In this document: positions 27,477 through 36,158 of the stretch, in pieces
Numbering within the stretch: the first letter of the stretch is position 1
How the letters are laid out: each line of letters begins with the position of its first letter
Source: Gammaproteobacteria bacterium
Lineage (GTDB): Bacteria > Pseudomonadota > Gammaproteobacteria > Pseudomonadales > Pseudohongiellaceae
Reading direction: 5' to 3'
Assembly (NCBI GenBank): GCA_030832825.1
Contig: JAURIJ010000025.1
Span: forward strand, 1-41,079
Length of the DNA stretch: 41,079 bases
Position numbers and translations under genes: made by a program
The notes under the pieces: generated by a model
Seen by the model: the letters and a program-made list of their open reading frames with translations, nothing else
The model's database searches: none
What the model was told of the DNA's origin: nothing

Positions 27477-27689
27477 ATGAAACCCGATATTCACCCCAAT
27501 TACGTGGCGATGACTGCCACCTGCAGTTGTGGCAATGTGCTGAAGACACGCTCCACACTCGGCAAGGACATCCTGCTGGACGTGTGCTCAGAGTGCCACC
27601 CGTTCTACACTGGCAAGCAGAAGATCCTCGACACAGGTGGTCGTGTGGATCGTTTCAACAAGCGCTTCGCTGGTCGCACGCTCAAGTAA
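27477..27689 (+). CDS. rpmE: 50S ribosomal protein L31, zinc-binding type
   Basis: L31 is a small protein bridging the ribosomal subunits at the central protuberance. The 70 residues start [20 protein letters not shown] and carry C16, C18, C37 and C40, the zinc-binding (C+) form that is usually made when zinc is plentiful. The conserved [13 protein letters not shown] and RVDRFNKRF segments are present. A GAGG ribosome binding site precedes the ATG, a promoter lies at 27389-27416 and a strong terminator follows at 27710. No Zur-like operator was recognised. Confidence 0.98.
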   Translation: MKPDIHPNYVAMTATCSCGNVLKTRSTLGKDILLDVCSECHPFYTGKQKILDTGGRVDRFNKRFAGRTLK

Positions 27690-27709
27690 GCGTCAGGCTG
27701 AAGAAAACG

Positions 27710-27743
27710 AAAAAGGCGTCCGGGGCAACCCTGACGCCTTTTT
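27710..27743. terminator. Bidirectional rho-independent terminator between rpmE and ponA
   Basis: AAAAAGGCGTC (27710-27720) and GACGCCTTTTT (27733-27743) pair perfectly around a 12-base loop. The stem has a T-run on each strand, so it can stop rpmE transcripts on plus and ponA transcripts on minus (ponA stop at 27771). Confidence 0.93.
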
Positions 27744-27770
27744 GTGTTTCTGCCAATACGCCGTGGCGTG

Positions 27771-30158
27771 TCAGAAGATGATCTCGATGGTGGGTTCCTC
27801 GTCCTCGGTTTCCGGCGCATTGCGCGGGGCAGGGACAGGCGCGGCCGCCGTCTGGGTCGGATCGTTCTCCTCCATGAACAGCTCGAACATCGTGTTGGCC
27901 TGATCCGGACGCGCGCTGCGCCCGGTCTGCTTGTTCACCAGTCGATCCACCAGCCCTTCCGGGCGTTCCATCATGCGCTCCGGCGTTCCCTCGAGCACAG
28001 CCTTCATGTAGTCGATCCAGATCGGCACCGGCACCGTGGCGCCCTGCTCGCTCTCGCCCAGCGGTTGAGGCTGGTCGAAACCGATGAAGACGCTGGTGGC
28101 GACATCGCGATTGAAGCCGGTGAACCACAGCTCCGTCGGCCCGTTGGTCGTGCCTGTCTTGCCCATCAGGTCCTTGCGTGGAATTTCCCGGCCTACGCGA
28201 CGGCCGCTGCCTTCCTCGATCACCGAGCGCAGCATGCTGCCAAGCACATAGGCGACGCGTGCGTCCACCACCTGCTCGGCCGGCATTTCGTTGAAGGCGA
28301 TGGACTCGCAGTGCTTGCCGCAGGCGACGCTCTGCACCGGCAGCGGCACCAGGCCGTCCAGCGTGCGGATCTGCTTGATCAGTGTGGGTGTGACCTTCTG
28401 GCCGCCGTTGGCGATGGTGGCGAAGGCGCCCGCCATCTGGATCGGTGGCACGTCCTGGCTGCCCAGGGCCACGGTCAGGTCGACACGCGGGAAGTGGTCC
28501 GTCTCGATGCCGAAGCGCTTGGCAAAGGGCAGCACGACGTCCGAGCCCAGCTGCTCGTAGAGCCGCACAGCGGGGATGTTGCGTGAATTGGTCAGGGCAG
28601 TGCGCAGCGTGATCGGGCCGGCGAAATTGTTCTCGAAATTGCGCGGCCGGTAGTCGCCCCTGGCGAAGGCGGCATCGTTGATGATGGAAGCCGGCGTGTA
28701 GCCCTGTTCCAGCGCGGCGCCATAGACGAAGGGCTTGAAGCCGGAGCCTGGTGGACGCGGCGTGATCGCGCGGTTGACCTGACTGAGCGCAAAATCATAG
28801 CCGCCGACCAGCGCCAGGATGTCGCCGTTGTCCGGAGACACCGACACGATGGCGCCCTGCAGGTCGGGAATCTGTCCGAGCGACCAGCTGCCGTCCGCCG
28901 CCTGCTTCAGGCGCACCAGATCGCCGGTCTGCACGATGTCAGAGGCGCGTTCCGGGCGGGGCCAGGCGCGGCCGCGGTCGATGAAGGGCGCGGCCCAGCT
29001 CAGGCCCTGCCAGGTCACCGTGACGGTGCTGCCGTCCTGCAGCAGTGCCTCGATTTCCCGTTCCGCCACACTGCTCACCACGGCGGGATGCTGATTGCCC
29101 AGCAGCTGCTCGCCTTCCAGAGCCTGCAGCCAGGTGCTGCGCGCGTCGGCATCCGCCGCCACCTCGATGTGGCGCTGCGGCCCGCGGTAGCCATGGCGCT
29201 TGTCGTAATACTCCTCCAGTCCATTGCTCAGAGCCTGGTTGGCGACCGCCTGCTTGTCGCTGTGGATGCTGGTGCGCACGTCGAAGCCCTTGCGATAGAT
29301 GTCCTCGCCGAACTGGCTGTAAAGCTCCTGACGCACCATCTCGGCAACATAGGGCGCACTCACTTCGATGCGGCGGTTGTGGCGCCGGGCGTTGTCCGGG
29401 GTGTTGATGGCCTGCTCGTACTCCGCCCGCGTGATCATGTCCTCATCGTACATCTTGGTGAGCACCACATTGCGCCGCTGGGTGGCGCGCGCCGGATCGG
29501 CAATCGGATTGCAGGGAGTCGGGCAGGGCAGCACCGAAGTCAGCATGGCGAACTGGGGCAGTTCGAGCTCCCAGATCGGCTTGCCGTAGTAGGCATAGGC
29601 CGCGGCATTGATGCCGTCGGCGCCGGAGCCGAAGTAGATCAGGTTCAGATACAGCGTGATGATCTCTTCCTTGCTCAGCTCGCGCTGGATGCGGAAGGCG
29701 AACGGGATTTCCTTGAGCTTGCGCGAGTACACGGAGTCGCTGTCGAACGAGATGTTGTTGGCGAGCTGCATCGTGATGGTGCTGCCGCCTCCGAGGTTGA
29801 TGCCGCGCACGAAGCCGTAGAAGCCGCGCAGCAGGCCGCGTATGTCCACGCCGGAATGAGAGTAGAAGCGTGGGTCTTCGCTGGCGATGACGGCGTTGAT
29901 CATCATCGGCGGGATCTGTTCGTAGGGAATCGGGTCGCGGCGGATGCCGATCTCGTCGATCAGGCGGTTGTCAGCCGTGAAGATGCGCAGGGGCGTCTCC
30001 AGCTGCACATGGCGATAGGACTCCGCCGACGGCAACTTGGGGGAGAGATAGAGGAATCCCGCCGCCGCCACCATGACGCCACCGCTGCCGCAGAAGATGC
30101 CGAACCAGAACAGGCCTCGGATGATTGTCTTGATTCTGGAGTTCACGGAAGTTGCCAA
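27771..30158 (-). CDS. ponA: Penicillin-binding protein 1A, divergent (GT51 + transpeptidase)
   Basis: This bifunctional cell-wall synthase polymerises and crosslinks peptidoglycan. It is 795 residues: membrane anchor (about 11-38), GT51 domain with SEDPRFYSHSGVD (E94) and GGSTITMQ (124-131), an OB-like insert, then a transpeptidase domain with SGFK (S472, K475), SRN and KTGT. The GT domain is unusual: N134 replaces the basic residue of the QxxK/RN motif, T168 replaces the Glu of ILExYLN, and L173 replaces the following Lys. The start read here is TTG at 30158; GTG at 30146 is an alternative. It diverges from pilM as in pseudomonads. A terminator-like hairpin lies just before the start. Confidence 0.9.
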   Translation of the reverse strand: MATSVNSRIKTIIRGLFWFGIFCGSGGVMVAAAGFLYLSPKLPSAESYRHVQLETPLRIFTADNRLIDEIGIRRDPIPYEQIPPMMINAVIASEDPRFYSHSGVDIRGLLRGFYGFVRGINLGGGSTITMQLANNISFDSDSVYSRKLKEIPFAFRIQRELSKEEIITLYLNLIYFGSGADGINAAAYAYYGKPIWELELPQFAMLTSVLPCPTPCNPIADPARATQRRNVVLTKMYDEDMITRAEYEQAINTPDNARRHNRRIEVSAPYVAEMVRQELYSQFGEDIYRKGFDVRTSIHSDKQAVANQALSNGLEEYYDKRHGYRGPQRHIEVAADADARSTWLQALEGEQLLGNQHPAVVSSVAEREIEALLQDGSTVTVTWQGLSWAAPFIDRGRAWPRPERASDIVQTGDLVRLKQAADGSWSLGQIPDLQGAIVSVSPDNGDILALVGGYDFALSQVNRAITPRPPGSGFKPFVYGAALEQGYTPASIINDAAFARGDYRPRNFENNFAGPITLRTALTNSRNIPAVRLYEQLGSDVVLPFAKRFGIETDHFPRVDLTVALGSQDVPPIQMAGAFATIANGGQKVTPTLIKQIRTLDGLVPLPVQSVACGKHCESIAFNEMPAEQVVDARVAYVLGSMLRSVIEEGSGRRVGREIPRKDLMGKTGTTNGPTELWFTGFNRDVATSVFIGFDQPQPLGESEQGATVPVPIWIDYMKAVLEGTPERMMERPEGLVDRLVNKQTGRSARPDQANTMFELFMEENDPTQTAAAPVPAPRNAPETEDEEPTIEIIF

Positions 30159-30169
30159 CCCTGGGCTGC

Positions 30170-30193
30170 AAAAAATTTGCCGGCTCCTGCCGG
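30170..30193 (-). promoter_or_regulatory. Terminator-like hairpin in the ponA leader (possible attenuator)
   Basis: On the minus strand CCGGC-AGGA-GCCGG forms a 5-bp GC stem with a 4-base loop, followed by CAAATTTTTT. It ends 11 bases before the TTG start of ponA and downstream of a TATAAT at 30251-30246, so transcripts from that promoter would pass through it. This is the form of a leader terminator; regulation by attenuation is inferred only. Confidence 0.45.
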
Positions 30194-30245
30194 AGAGACC
30201 TGAAAGCGCCGGAATTCGTCCCGCGGGGAGCGACAGGCTGGCGGC

Positions 30246-30251
30246 ATTATA
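30246..30251 (-). promoter_or_regulatory. Candidate -10 element of ponA
   Basis: TATAAT on the minus strand, in a locally AT-rich stretch. The predicted start is near 30239, giving a leader of about 80 nt. No strong -35 hexamer was found at 16-18 bases. Confidence 0.45.
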
Positions 30252-30912
30252 TACGCAGCCGGCGCATTAATCTTGAGTGCCATGGTCGTACTTGCGTGGC
30301 ATTGCCGCTGCGCCCAGTTCCCCCGGCTTGCCACTTAATTGAGTCGCGCCAGCAATGGAAATCCAGCACTTCTAAAGAAGATATTGGACGTCAAGAGACA
30401 GTTTTCAGAGGTGGAAATCATCCATTTCCTCGGTAAATTTGATGCAGGGATTGCAGTAAATGGGCGATGCACAAGCATAACTTGCACAAGGTGCGCCAAG
30501 GGATGATGTGCAACAAATTTGGCTGCACGTGCCTCTTGGCACGAGTTGCTGAAGTGGATACCCGCTCCTTGCAGCAGGGAACTGGTGCGTTCTCTATGAG
30601 AAAAGGGACCGAGCGAGCGCCACGAGATGCACGTGTTCCATATGAGCGCAAGTGCCTGTCCCTGAAAATGGATTTCCTCGACAGACAGCTTAAGGCCTCG
30701 AGGCTATTGACGTCAGCTGCCTGAGCAACAGCGCTGGCCACGAACGCATTAGAAGATGACGCCTGACTCTGCCGCTATTTGGTACAGGTGACCGCAGCGT
30801 TGGCGTCGCAAAAGTCAGAAATCGACTCCTTTCAAGAGCTATTTTCGACGCGCGTCTATACTCGATACAACACCGTTCCCGGACCTGCGGGAGCATACTC
30901 AGGCTGACAAAC
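30252..30912. other. Long intergenic stretch between ponA and pilM
   Basis: About 660 bases without a convincing gene and visibly less GC-rich than the flanks. Two overlapping open frames (85 codons plus strand from 30467, 107 codons minus strand ending 30418) have low-complexity, Cys/Arg-rich translations resembling no known family. TATACT at 30857-30862 could be the -10 of the pilM operon, without a clear -35. Some of the stretch may be a degraded gene or an untranslated RNA. Confidence 0.4.
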
Positions 30913-31974
30913 GTGCTGCAATTTCCGAGTAGAAAAACAAGAACCATGCTGGGCGTGGACATCAACTCTTCCGCCGTGAAGCTGCTCGAGCTCAGCCTTA
31001 ACGATGGTTGCTACCGCCTCGAGAGCTACGTCATACACCCGCTCCCCCTGAAAGCCTTGGTCGATCAGAATATTTGCGACATTGACGCTGTGGGTGATGC
31101 CATCCGGCAGGCGCTCTCTATCCTGAAGCCCGCGACGAAAGAGGCGGCCGTCGCCGTGGCCGGTTCGGCCGTGATCACCAAGATCATCGAGATGAGCGCC
31201 GCGATGAACGATTCCGAGATGGAAAACCAGATCATCGTCGAGGCCGACCAGTACATCCCCTATCCGCTCAGTGAAGTGGCCATCGATTTCGAGCGTCAGG
31301 AGCAGGCCGACCCGCGTTCCGATTTGGTCGACGTGCTGCTGGCGGCCTGCCGCAAGGAAAACGTGGAGTCTCGCGTGGCTGCGCTGCAGTCGGGCGGCCT
31401 GGTGGCCCGCGTCGTCGACATCGAGGCCTATGCCATGGAGCGGGCTTTCAGTCTGCTGCAAGGGCAGCTGGCCGGCGCAGACCCGCACACCGTGGCCATC
31501 CTGGACATCGGCGCCACCATCACCACGCTGCACGTGCTGCTGGGAGGGCGGACCATCTACACGCGGGAGCAGCTGTTCGGTGCGCGTCAGCTGGTCGAGG
31601 ATGTGCAGCGGCGTTTCGGGCTGTCCGCCATCGAGGCTGAAACGGCCATTCGGCGGGGCACGCTGGCGGACGAATACGAGCAGGAGATCCTCGCGCCGTT
31701 CAAGGACACCGTTGTGCAGCAGATCAGCCGTTCGCTGCAGTTCTTCTTCTCCTCCAGTCAGTACAACGATGTTGATCAGATCATCCTGGCCGGCGGCGTC
31801 GCGGCCATCGACGGCCTCGCCGGCCTGGTCCGCGAGCAGCTGGCCACACCGGCCATGGTGGCCAATCCCTTCCAGGACATCGCCACGGGCAGCAAGGTGA
31901 ACAAGACCCTGCTGGCCAACGATGCGCCAGCGCTGATGATCGCGTGTGGCCTGGCCATGAGGAGCAAATACTGA
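30913..31974 (+). CDS. pilM: Type IV pilus assembly protein PilM
   Basis: PilM is a cytoplasmic actin-like ATPase-fold protein that binds the N-terminus of PilN and links the alignment complex to the inner-membrane motor. The 353 residues match the family. It shows LGVDINSSAVKLLELS (phosphate 1 of the FtsA-like fold), VAVAGSAVITKIIEM, EADQYIPYPLSEVAIDF, DIGATITTLHVL (phosphate 2) and IILAGGVAAIDGL. The start is GTG at 30913, giving an N-terminus (MLQFPSRKTRTMLGVDI) aligned with the Pseudomonas protein. Its stop overlaps the pilN start (TGATG). Confidence 0.96.
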   Translation: MLQFPSRKTRTMLGVDINSSAVKLLELSLNDGCYRLESYVIHPLPLKALVDQNICDIDAVGDAIRQALSILKPATKEAAVAVAGSAVITKIIEMSAAMNDSEMENQIIVEADQYIPYPLSEVAIDFERQEQADPRSDLVDVLLAACRKENVESRVAALQSGGLVARVVDIEAYAMERAFSLLQGQLAGADPHTVAILDIGATITTLHVLLGGRTIYTREQLFGARQLVEDVQRRFGLSAIEAETAIRRGTLADEYEQEILAPFKDTVVQQISRSLQFFFSSSQYNDVDQIILAGGVAAIDGLAGLVREQLATPAMVANPFQDIATGSKVNKTLLANDAPALMIACGLAMRSKY

Positions 31975-32546
31975 TGGCGCGCATCAATCTGCTGCCCTGG
32001 CGTGAACAGCTGCGCGAAGAGCGCAAGCGGGAATTCATCGTGCTGCTGCTGGGCGTGTTCATCATCGCCGCCGGCATCATCATCATGATCGACCGCAACT
32101 TCCGCGCCGACATCCGCTATCAGCAGGCGCGCAACGACTTCCTGCGCCGGGAACTGCTGGTGCTGGATGCCCGCATCGCGGAAATCGACGAGCTCAAGCA
32201 GCAGAAGGCGCAGATCAATTCGCGCATGGAAGTCATTCAGGACCTGCAGGGTTCGCGGCCGATGATCGTGCGCATCTTCGACGAAATGGTGAAGGCCCTG
32301 CCCACCGGGGTCTATTTCAATTCCCTGCAGCGCGAAGGCGATCGACTGCAGATCGAAGGCATTGCCGAGTCCAACAACAAGGTCTCGGAGCTGATGCGGT
32401 GGCTGGATGATTCGGCGTGGTTCATCAACCCGAGTCTGCAGCAGATCTCGGCGGCGGCGGCCGATGCCAATTCGGATCAGCGCCAGGCCAATGCCTTCTC
32501 GCTCACGCTCTTCATGCAGTCGCCCGAGCGCGGGGAGGAACTCTGA
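31974..32546 (+). CDS. pilN: Type IV pilus assembly protein PilN
   Basis: PilN is a bitopic inner-membrane protein; its N-terminal INLLPWR motif, here ARINLLPWREQLREERKREF, inserts into PilM. One membrane segment (about 22-38) and a periplasmic part with a coiled coil (45-85) followed by a ferredoxin-like fold (LPTGVYFNSLQREGDRLQIEG...) that dimerises with PilO. The 190 residues are typical. The ATG at 31974 overlaps the pilM stop by 1 base. Confidence 0.96.
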   Translation: MARINLLPWREQLREERKREFIVLLLGVFIIAAGIIIMIDRNFRADIRYQQARNDFLRRELLVLDARIAEIDELKQQKAQINSRMEVIQDLQGSRPMIVRIFDEMVKALPTGVYFNSLQREGDRLQIEGIAESNNKVSELMRWLDDSAWFINPSLQQISAAAADANSDQRQANAFSLTLFMQSPERGEEL

Positions 32547-32547
32547 C

Positions 32548-33216
32548 ATGTCATTGTCTTCGCTGACCAAGGAGCTGCAGAGCTTCGACTGGAACAATCT
32601 GAGTGATATCGAGACCATCGGCGTATGGCCCGGGGTCGTCAAGTTCGTGCTTGCCGCTGTGCTGTTCGTCGTCTGTCTTGCCGGTGGCTTCTGGTTCGAC
32701 ATTCGCAATCTGCAGGCAGAGCTCGGACGCTGGGAAGCCGAGGAAACGACGCTGCGCAGCGAGTTCGAGCAGAAGGCGGTGCTGGCCGCCAATCTCGAGG
32801 AGTACAAGGCGCAGACGGTCGAGATGGAGAATGCCTTCTCCGAACTGCTGCGTCAGCTGCCCAGTCAGACGGAAGTGCCCGATCTGGTGGACGATGTCAC
32901 TGAAACCGGCCTGGGTGCCAGTCTGAATTTCGCCCGCATCGAGCTGGACGAGGAAGTGGAACTGGAGTTCTACATCGAGCAGCCGATACAGGTGGAGGTC
33001 GTCGGCAGCTATCACGACTTCGGTACCTTCGTCAGCGGCGTGGCCAGTCTGCCGCGCATTGTGACTCTGCACGACTTCGAGATCACGGCGCCAGAAACGC
33101 GCAGCCCCTTGACCATGAGCATCCTCGCGAAGACCTATCGCTACCGTACCGAGGAAGAGCAGGCCGCCCAGCGCGCCGCTCAGGAAGCTGCGGAGAATGC
33201 CGATGATGCGCGGTGA
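32548..33216 (+). CDS. pilO: Type IV pilus assembly protein PilO
   Basis: PilO pairs with PilN in the inner-membrane alignment subcomplex. The 222 residues start MSLSSLTKELQSFDWNNLSD, with one membrane segment (about 30-50), a periplasmic coiled coil (52-95, ELGRWEAEETTLRSEFEQK) and a ferredoxin-like domain (YIEQPIQVEVVGSYHDFGTFVSGVASLPRIVTLHDFEI). The Ala/Glu-rich tail overlaps pilP. The ATG lies 1 base after the pilN stop. Confidence 0.95.
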   Translation: MSLSSLTKELQSFDWNNLSDIETIGVWPGVVKFVLAAVLFVVCLAGGFWFDIRNLQAELGRWEAEETTLRSEFEQKAVLAANLEEYKAQTVEMENAFSELLRQLPSQTEVPDLVDDVTETGLGASLNFARIELDEEVELEFYIEQPIQVEVVGSYHDFGTFVSGVASLPRIVTLHDFEITAPETRSPLTMSILAKTYRYRTEEEQAAQRAAQEAAENADDAR

Positions 33217-33739
33217 TCGTCGCCTTGCACGTCTGCTCCTTCTGTGCAGCCTCGCGCTGCCGGCCGGCTGTGGTCGTCAGACCGCCATGGATGATCTGCA
33301 GCAGTTCATCATCGAGGTGTCTCTGCGCCCTGGCGGCGAGATCGAGCCCATGCCTCAGTTCCAGGCCTATGAGATTTTCGCCTACAGTGCCGCCTCGCTG
33401 CGCAGCCCCTTCGATGTGCCCATCATGGTAGGCACGGCGTCCGCCGAGGAACCGGTGAACGTCGTGCAGCCCGATTTCGACAGGACGCCGGAGCCACTGG
33501 AGAGTTTCGCGCTCACCGATCTGGCCATGGTGGGCATGATAACGCGTGAGCGCAGTGTCATCGCGCTGATCCGTGACAGCAGCGGCACGCTGCACCGCAT
33601 TGGCGTCGGCAACTATCTGGGGCGCAATCACGGACGCGTGTCCCGCGTCACGAACAGCGAGATCGAACTGGTGGAAATCGTGCCGGCGGGTGATGGCGGC
33701 TGGGTGGAACGACCGCGCACGCTGTCGCTGCAGCGCTGA
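33203..33739 (+). CDS. pilP: Type IV pilus assembly lipoprotein PilP
   Basis: PilP is an inner-membrane lipoprotein whose C-terminal beta domain contacts the PilQ secretin. It has a lipoprotein signal with lipobox LPAGC soon after a hydrophobic run (RLLLLCSLAL), an unstructured linker and a beta-sandwich domain (LESFALTDLAMVGMI..., HRIGVGNYLGRNHGRV). The start at 33203 has GGAG 7 bases upstream; ATG at 33197, two codons earlier, is also open. The start overlaps the end of pilO. About 178 residues, as usual. Confidence 0.94.
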   Translation: MMRGDRRLARLLLLCSLALPAGCGRQTAMDDLQQFIIEVSLRPGGEIEPMPQFQAYEIFAYSAASLRSPFDVPIMVGTASAEEPVNVVQPDFDRTPEPLESFALTDLAMVGMITRERSVIALIRDSSGTLHRIGVGNYLGRNHGRVSRVTNSEIELVEIVPAGDGGWVERPRTLSLQR

Positions 33740-33757
33740 ACAAAAGGTGATCTGAGA

Positions 33758-36082
33758 ATGAGAACAGTGACGATGACATCAAGTGCCTGGGCGCAGGCAT
33801 GGCGTACCGGCATGCGAGCCGCAGGTCTCTTGTTGCTGAGCGTCTGGCCGCTGGTGACACAGGCGCAGGACGCCGTGACTCTCAACAGCATCGGTTTCGC
33901 GAATCTGCCCGGAGACAGCATCGAGGTCCGGCTCGAATTCGACGGCGTGCCTCCGCAACCCAGCGGCTTTGCGCAGACGGACCCGGCGCGCATTTCCATC
34001 GACCTGAGCAATGTGCAGAGTGCACTGGCCGAGCGCCGCTTCGACCTGGGCGCCACCGATGCCCAGAGTGTCATGGTGCTGGAGACGGCCGACCGCACGC
34101 GCTTGGTGTTCAATCTGGTGACGCCCGTCGATTACCAGACACGCATCGAGGGCAACACCCTCGTGGTGCTGCTGGGCGGCAACGATTCGCTGGCGGCGAT
34201 TCCTGCAGCGCCGGCCAATGCCCCCGTGGTGCCGGCAGCCGCCGCCAATGGCCCGACCATCGCCGATGTCAGCTTCCGTCGTGGCAGCGAGGCCGACGAA
34301 GGTCAAGTCGTCGTCACGCTCAGCGACGAGCAGATCATCGGCAATGTCGAGCAGGTGGGCAGTCGTGTCTATGTGGAATTCGCCGGTGCCGCCGTGCCCG
34401 AGCGTCTGAATCGACGCTTCGATGTCAATGACTTCGCCACGCCGGTCAACACGGTGGACGTTTATCCGCAGCGCGGCAATGCCACCATTGCCATCGACTT
34501 GAACGGTCAGTTCGAATACGTCGCTTACCAGCAGGGGCGACAGTACACCATCAGTGTCACGCCGCCGGGTGCCACGGCTGCCGATGCCGACCCGGCCTCG
34601 CGCTTCTCCGGCACGCTGGTGTCCCTGAGCTTTCAGAACATCGAAGTGCGCTCGGTGCTGCAATTGCTGGCCGAGGAGAACGATCTGAACCTGGTGGCGA
34701 GTGATGCGATCACCGGCAACATCACCCTGCAGCTGGAGGATGTGCCCTGGGATCAGGCCCTGAATCTGGTGCTGCAGTCCCGCAATCTTGCGCAGCGGCT
34801 GGTCGGCCATGTCTTGTATGTGGCGCCGGCCAACGAGATCGCGGCGCAGGAGCAGCAGGCGCTCGATGCCAGTCGTCAGGCCGAGGCACTCGCTCCCCTG
34901 CAGACGGAATTCATCCAGGTCAACTATGCCGACGCGGCGAACATCCTGATGCTGCTCACCGGCTCTCCCACGGGCAGCGCCGCGACGTCCGCCCCGGCTC
35001 CCGCCGCAGCGCCTGCTGCCGATCCGGCTGCCCCGGCCACCGCGACAAGGGCGACCGGCGTGCTCTCCAGTCGCGGCACCGCGACGGTGGACGCGCGCAC
35101 CAACATCATCATCATCCGCGATGTGACCGAGAAGCTTGAGGAAGTGCGTGAGCTGCTGAGCAAGCTGGATGTGCCGGTGCGTCAGGTGCTGATCGAGGCG
35201 CGCATCGTCAATGTCTCCACTGATTTCGGGCGTGACCTGGGCATTCGCTGGGGCGGGGCAGGGCGCACGGATTCGAGCGATGGCTTCCGCTACGGCGGAG
35301 CGCAGGCCGCCACGCTTGAGCAGCAGAACAATCGCGTGGCGGAATCCGCGGCGATCCAGGAGGCCCTGGCGGCCGGCGAAGCGGCCCGTGTGCAGGCGCT
35401 GCAGAACGGCACGGATCCGAGTCTGATCGGCGCGATCGTGGCACAGGCTATCGCGGCAGTCCCGATTCCGTTGGGCAGCACCTCCTTCCCCGATGCGCTC
35501 GCCGTGGACCTGGGCGTGCAGGATGACAGTGCGTCGTCCTTCTCGGTGGGTTTCACCAGCAACAGCGGGTTGATCGAGCTGGAGCTGTCCGCGCTGGAGA
35601 GCAGTGGCAACGGCGAGGTCATCGCTCGGCCGAAGGTCACCACTCAGGACAAGGTCACTGCCACCATCCAGTCGGGTGTCCGCATTCCCTACCAGGCTCA
35701 GGCCGGGGGCACGGCAGGAGGCTCCACCACCGAGTTCGTGGACGCGGTGCTGTCGCTGGAAGTCACGCCGCAGATCACGCCTGACGGACGCATCATCATG
35801 CAGCTCGACATCCACCAGGACTCGGTGGCAGCCGGCACAGGCAATGTGCCTGCCATCAACACCAACTCCATCAACACCAGCGTGCTGGTGGAGAACGGGG
35901 ACACCATCGTGCTGGGAGGGGTCTTCCGCGAAGAGACCACCACCACGGAAACCAAGACACCTCTGCTGGGCGATGTGCCGTATCTCGGGCGCCTGTTCAA
36001 ACGCACCAACAACGAGAATCGCCGCACGGAACTGCTGATCTTCATCACGCCGCGCATCATTGCGGAGGTCAACACCCGCTGA
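33758..36082 (+). CDS. pilQ: Type IV pilus secretin PilQ
   Basis: PilQ forms the outer-membrane channel through which the pilus passes. The 774 residues run: signal peptide (cleavage near TQAQ-DA, residue 36), two AMIN domains that bind peptidoglycan, an STN/N0 domain (VSLSFQNIEVRSVLQLLAEE), the N1 secretin domain and the secretin core (VLIEARIVNVS..., ELELSALESSGNGEVIARPKV, VLGGVF). Two insertions stand out: an Ala/Pro/Thr linker (about 402-437) inside N1, and a Gln/Ala-rich block of about 85 residues (about 498-585) in the secretin core where pore-gate loops lie. The ATG at 33758 has AGGTGA upstream. Confidence 0.95.
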   Translation: MRTVTMTSSAWAQAWRTGMRAAGLLLLSVWPLVTQAQDAVTLNSIGFANLPGDSIEVRLEFDGVPPQPSGFAQTDPARISIDLSNVQSALAERRFDLGATDAQSVMVLETADRTRLVFNLVTPVDYQTRIEGNTLVVLLGGNDSLAAIPAAPANAPVVPAAAANGPTIADVSFRRGSEADEGQVVVTLSDEQIIGNVEQVGSRVYVEFAGAAVPERLNRRFDVNDFATPVNTVDVYPQRGNATIAIDLNGQFEYVAYQQGRQYTISVTPPGATAADADPASRFSGTLVSLSFQNIEVRSVLQLLAEENDLNLVASDAITGNITLQLEDVPWDQALNLVLQSRNLAQRLVGHVLYVAPANEIAAQEQQALDASRQAEALAPLQTEFIQVNYADAANILMLLTGSPTGSAATSAPAPAAAPAADPAAPATATRATGVLSSRGTATVDARTNIIIIRDVTEKLEEVRELLSKLDVPVRQVLIEARIVNVSTDFGRDLGIRWGGAGRTDSSDGFRYGGAQAATLEQQNNRVAESAAIQEALAAGEAARVQALQNGTDPSLIGAIVAQAIAAVPIPLGSTSFPDALAVDLGVQDDSASSFSVGFTSNSGLIELELSALESSGNGEVIARPKVTTQDKVTATIQSGVRIPYQAQAGGTAGGSTTEFVDAVLSLEVTPQITPDGRIIMQLDIHQDSVAAGTGNVPAINTNSINTSVLVENGDTIVLGGVFREETTTTETKTPLLGDVPYLGRLFKRTNNENRRTELLIFITPRIIAEVNTR

Positions 36083-36114
36083 GAATGGCCGTGATTTTGG
36101 CCCGCTGCCAAGGG

Positions 36115-36120
36115 TACAAT
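36115..36120 (+). promoter_or_regulatory. Candidate -10 element for aroK
   Basis: TACAAT in the pilQ-aroK gap, 39 bases before the aroK start. A -35 box was not convincing. A short palindrome TTGGC-N5-GCCAA (36097-36111) overlaps the spacer. Confidence 0.35.
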
Positions 36121-36158
36121 GCCGGCCAATCGAGCATTGGGTGGAGCGACAGCGGCGA

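Noticed and set aside
30418..30741. Two overlapping small open frames (minus 107 codons, plus 85 codons from 30467)
   Set aside because: No recognisable family, no good ribosome binding site and codon use unlike neighbouring genes. Kept only as part of the intergenic description.
36097..36111. Palindrome TTGGC-N5-GCCAA before aroK
   Set aside because: Short and likely by chance in GC-rich DNA; no T-tract for a terminator and no regulator suggested by context.
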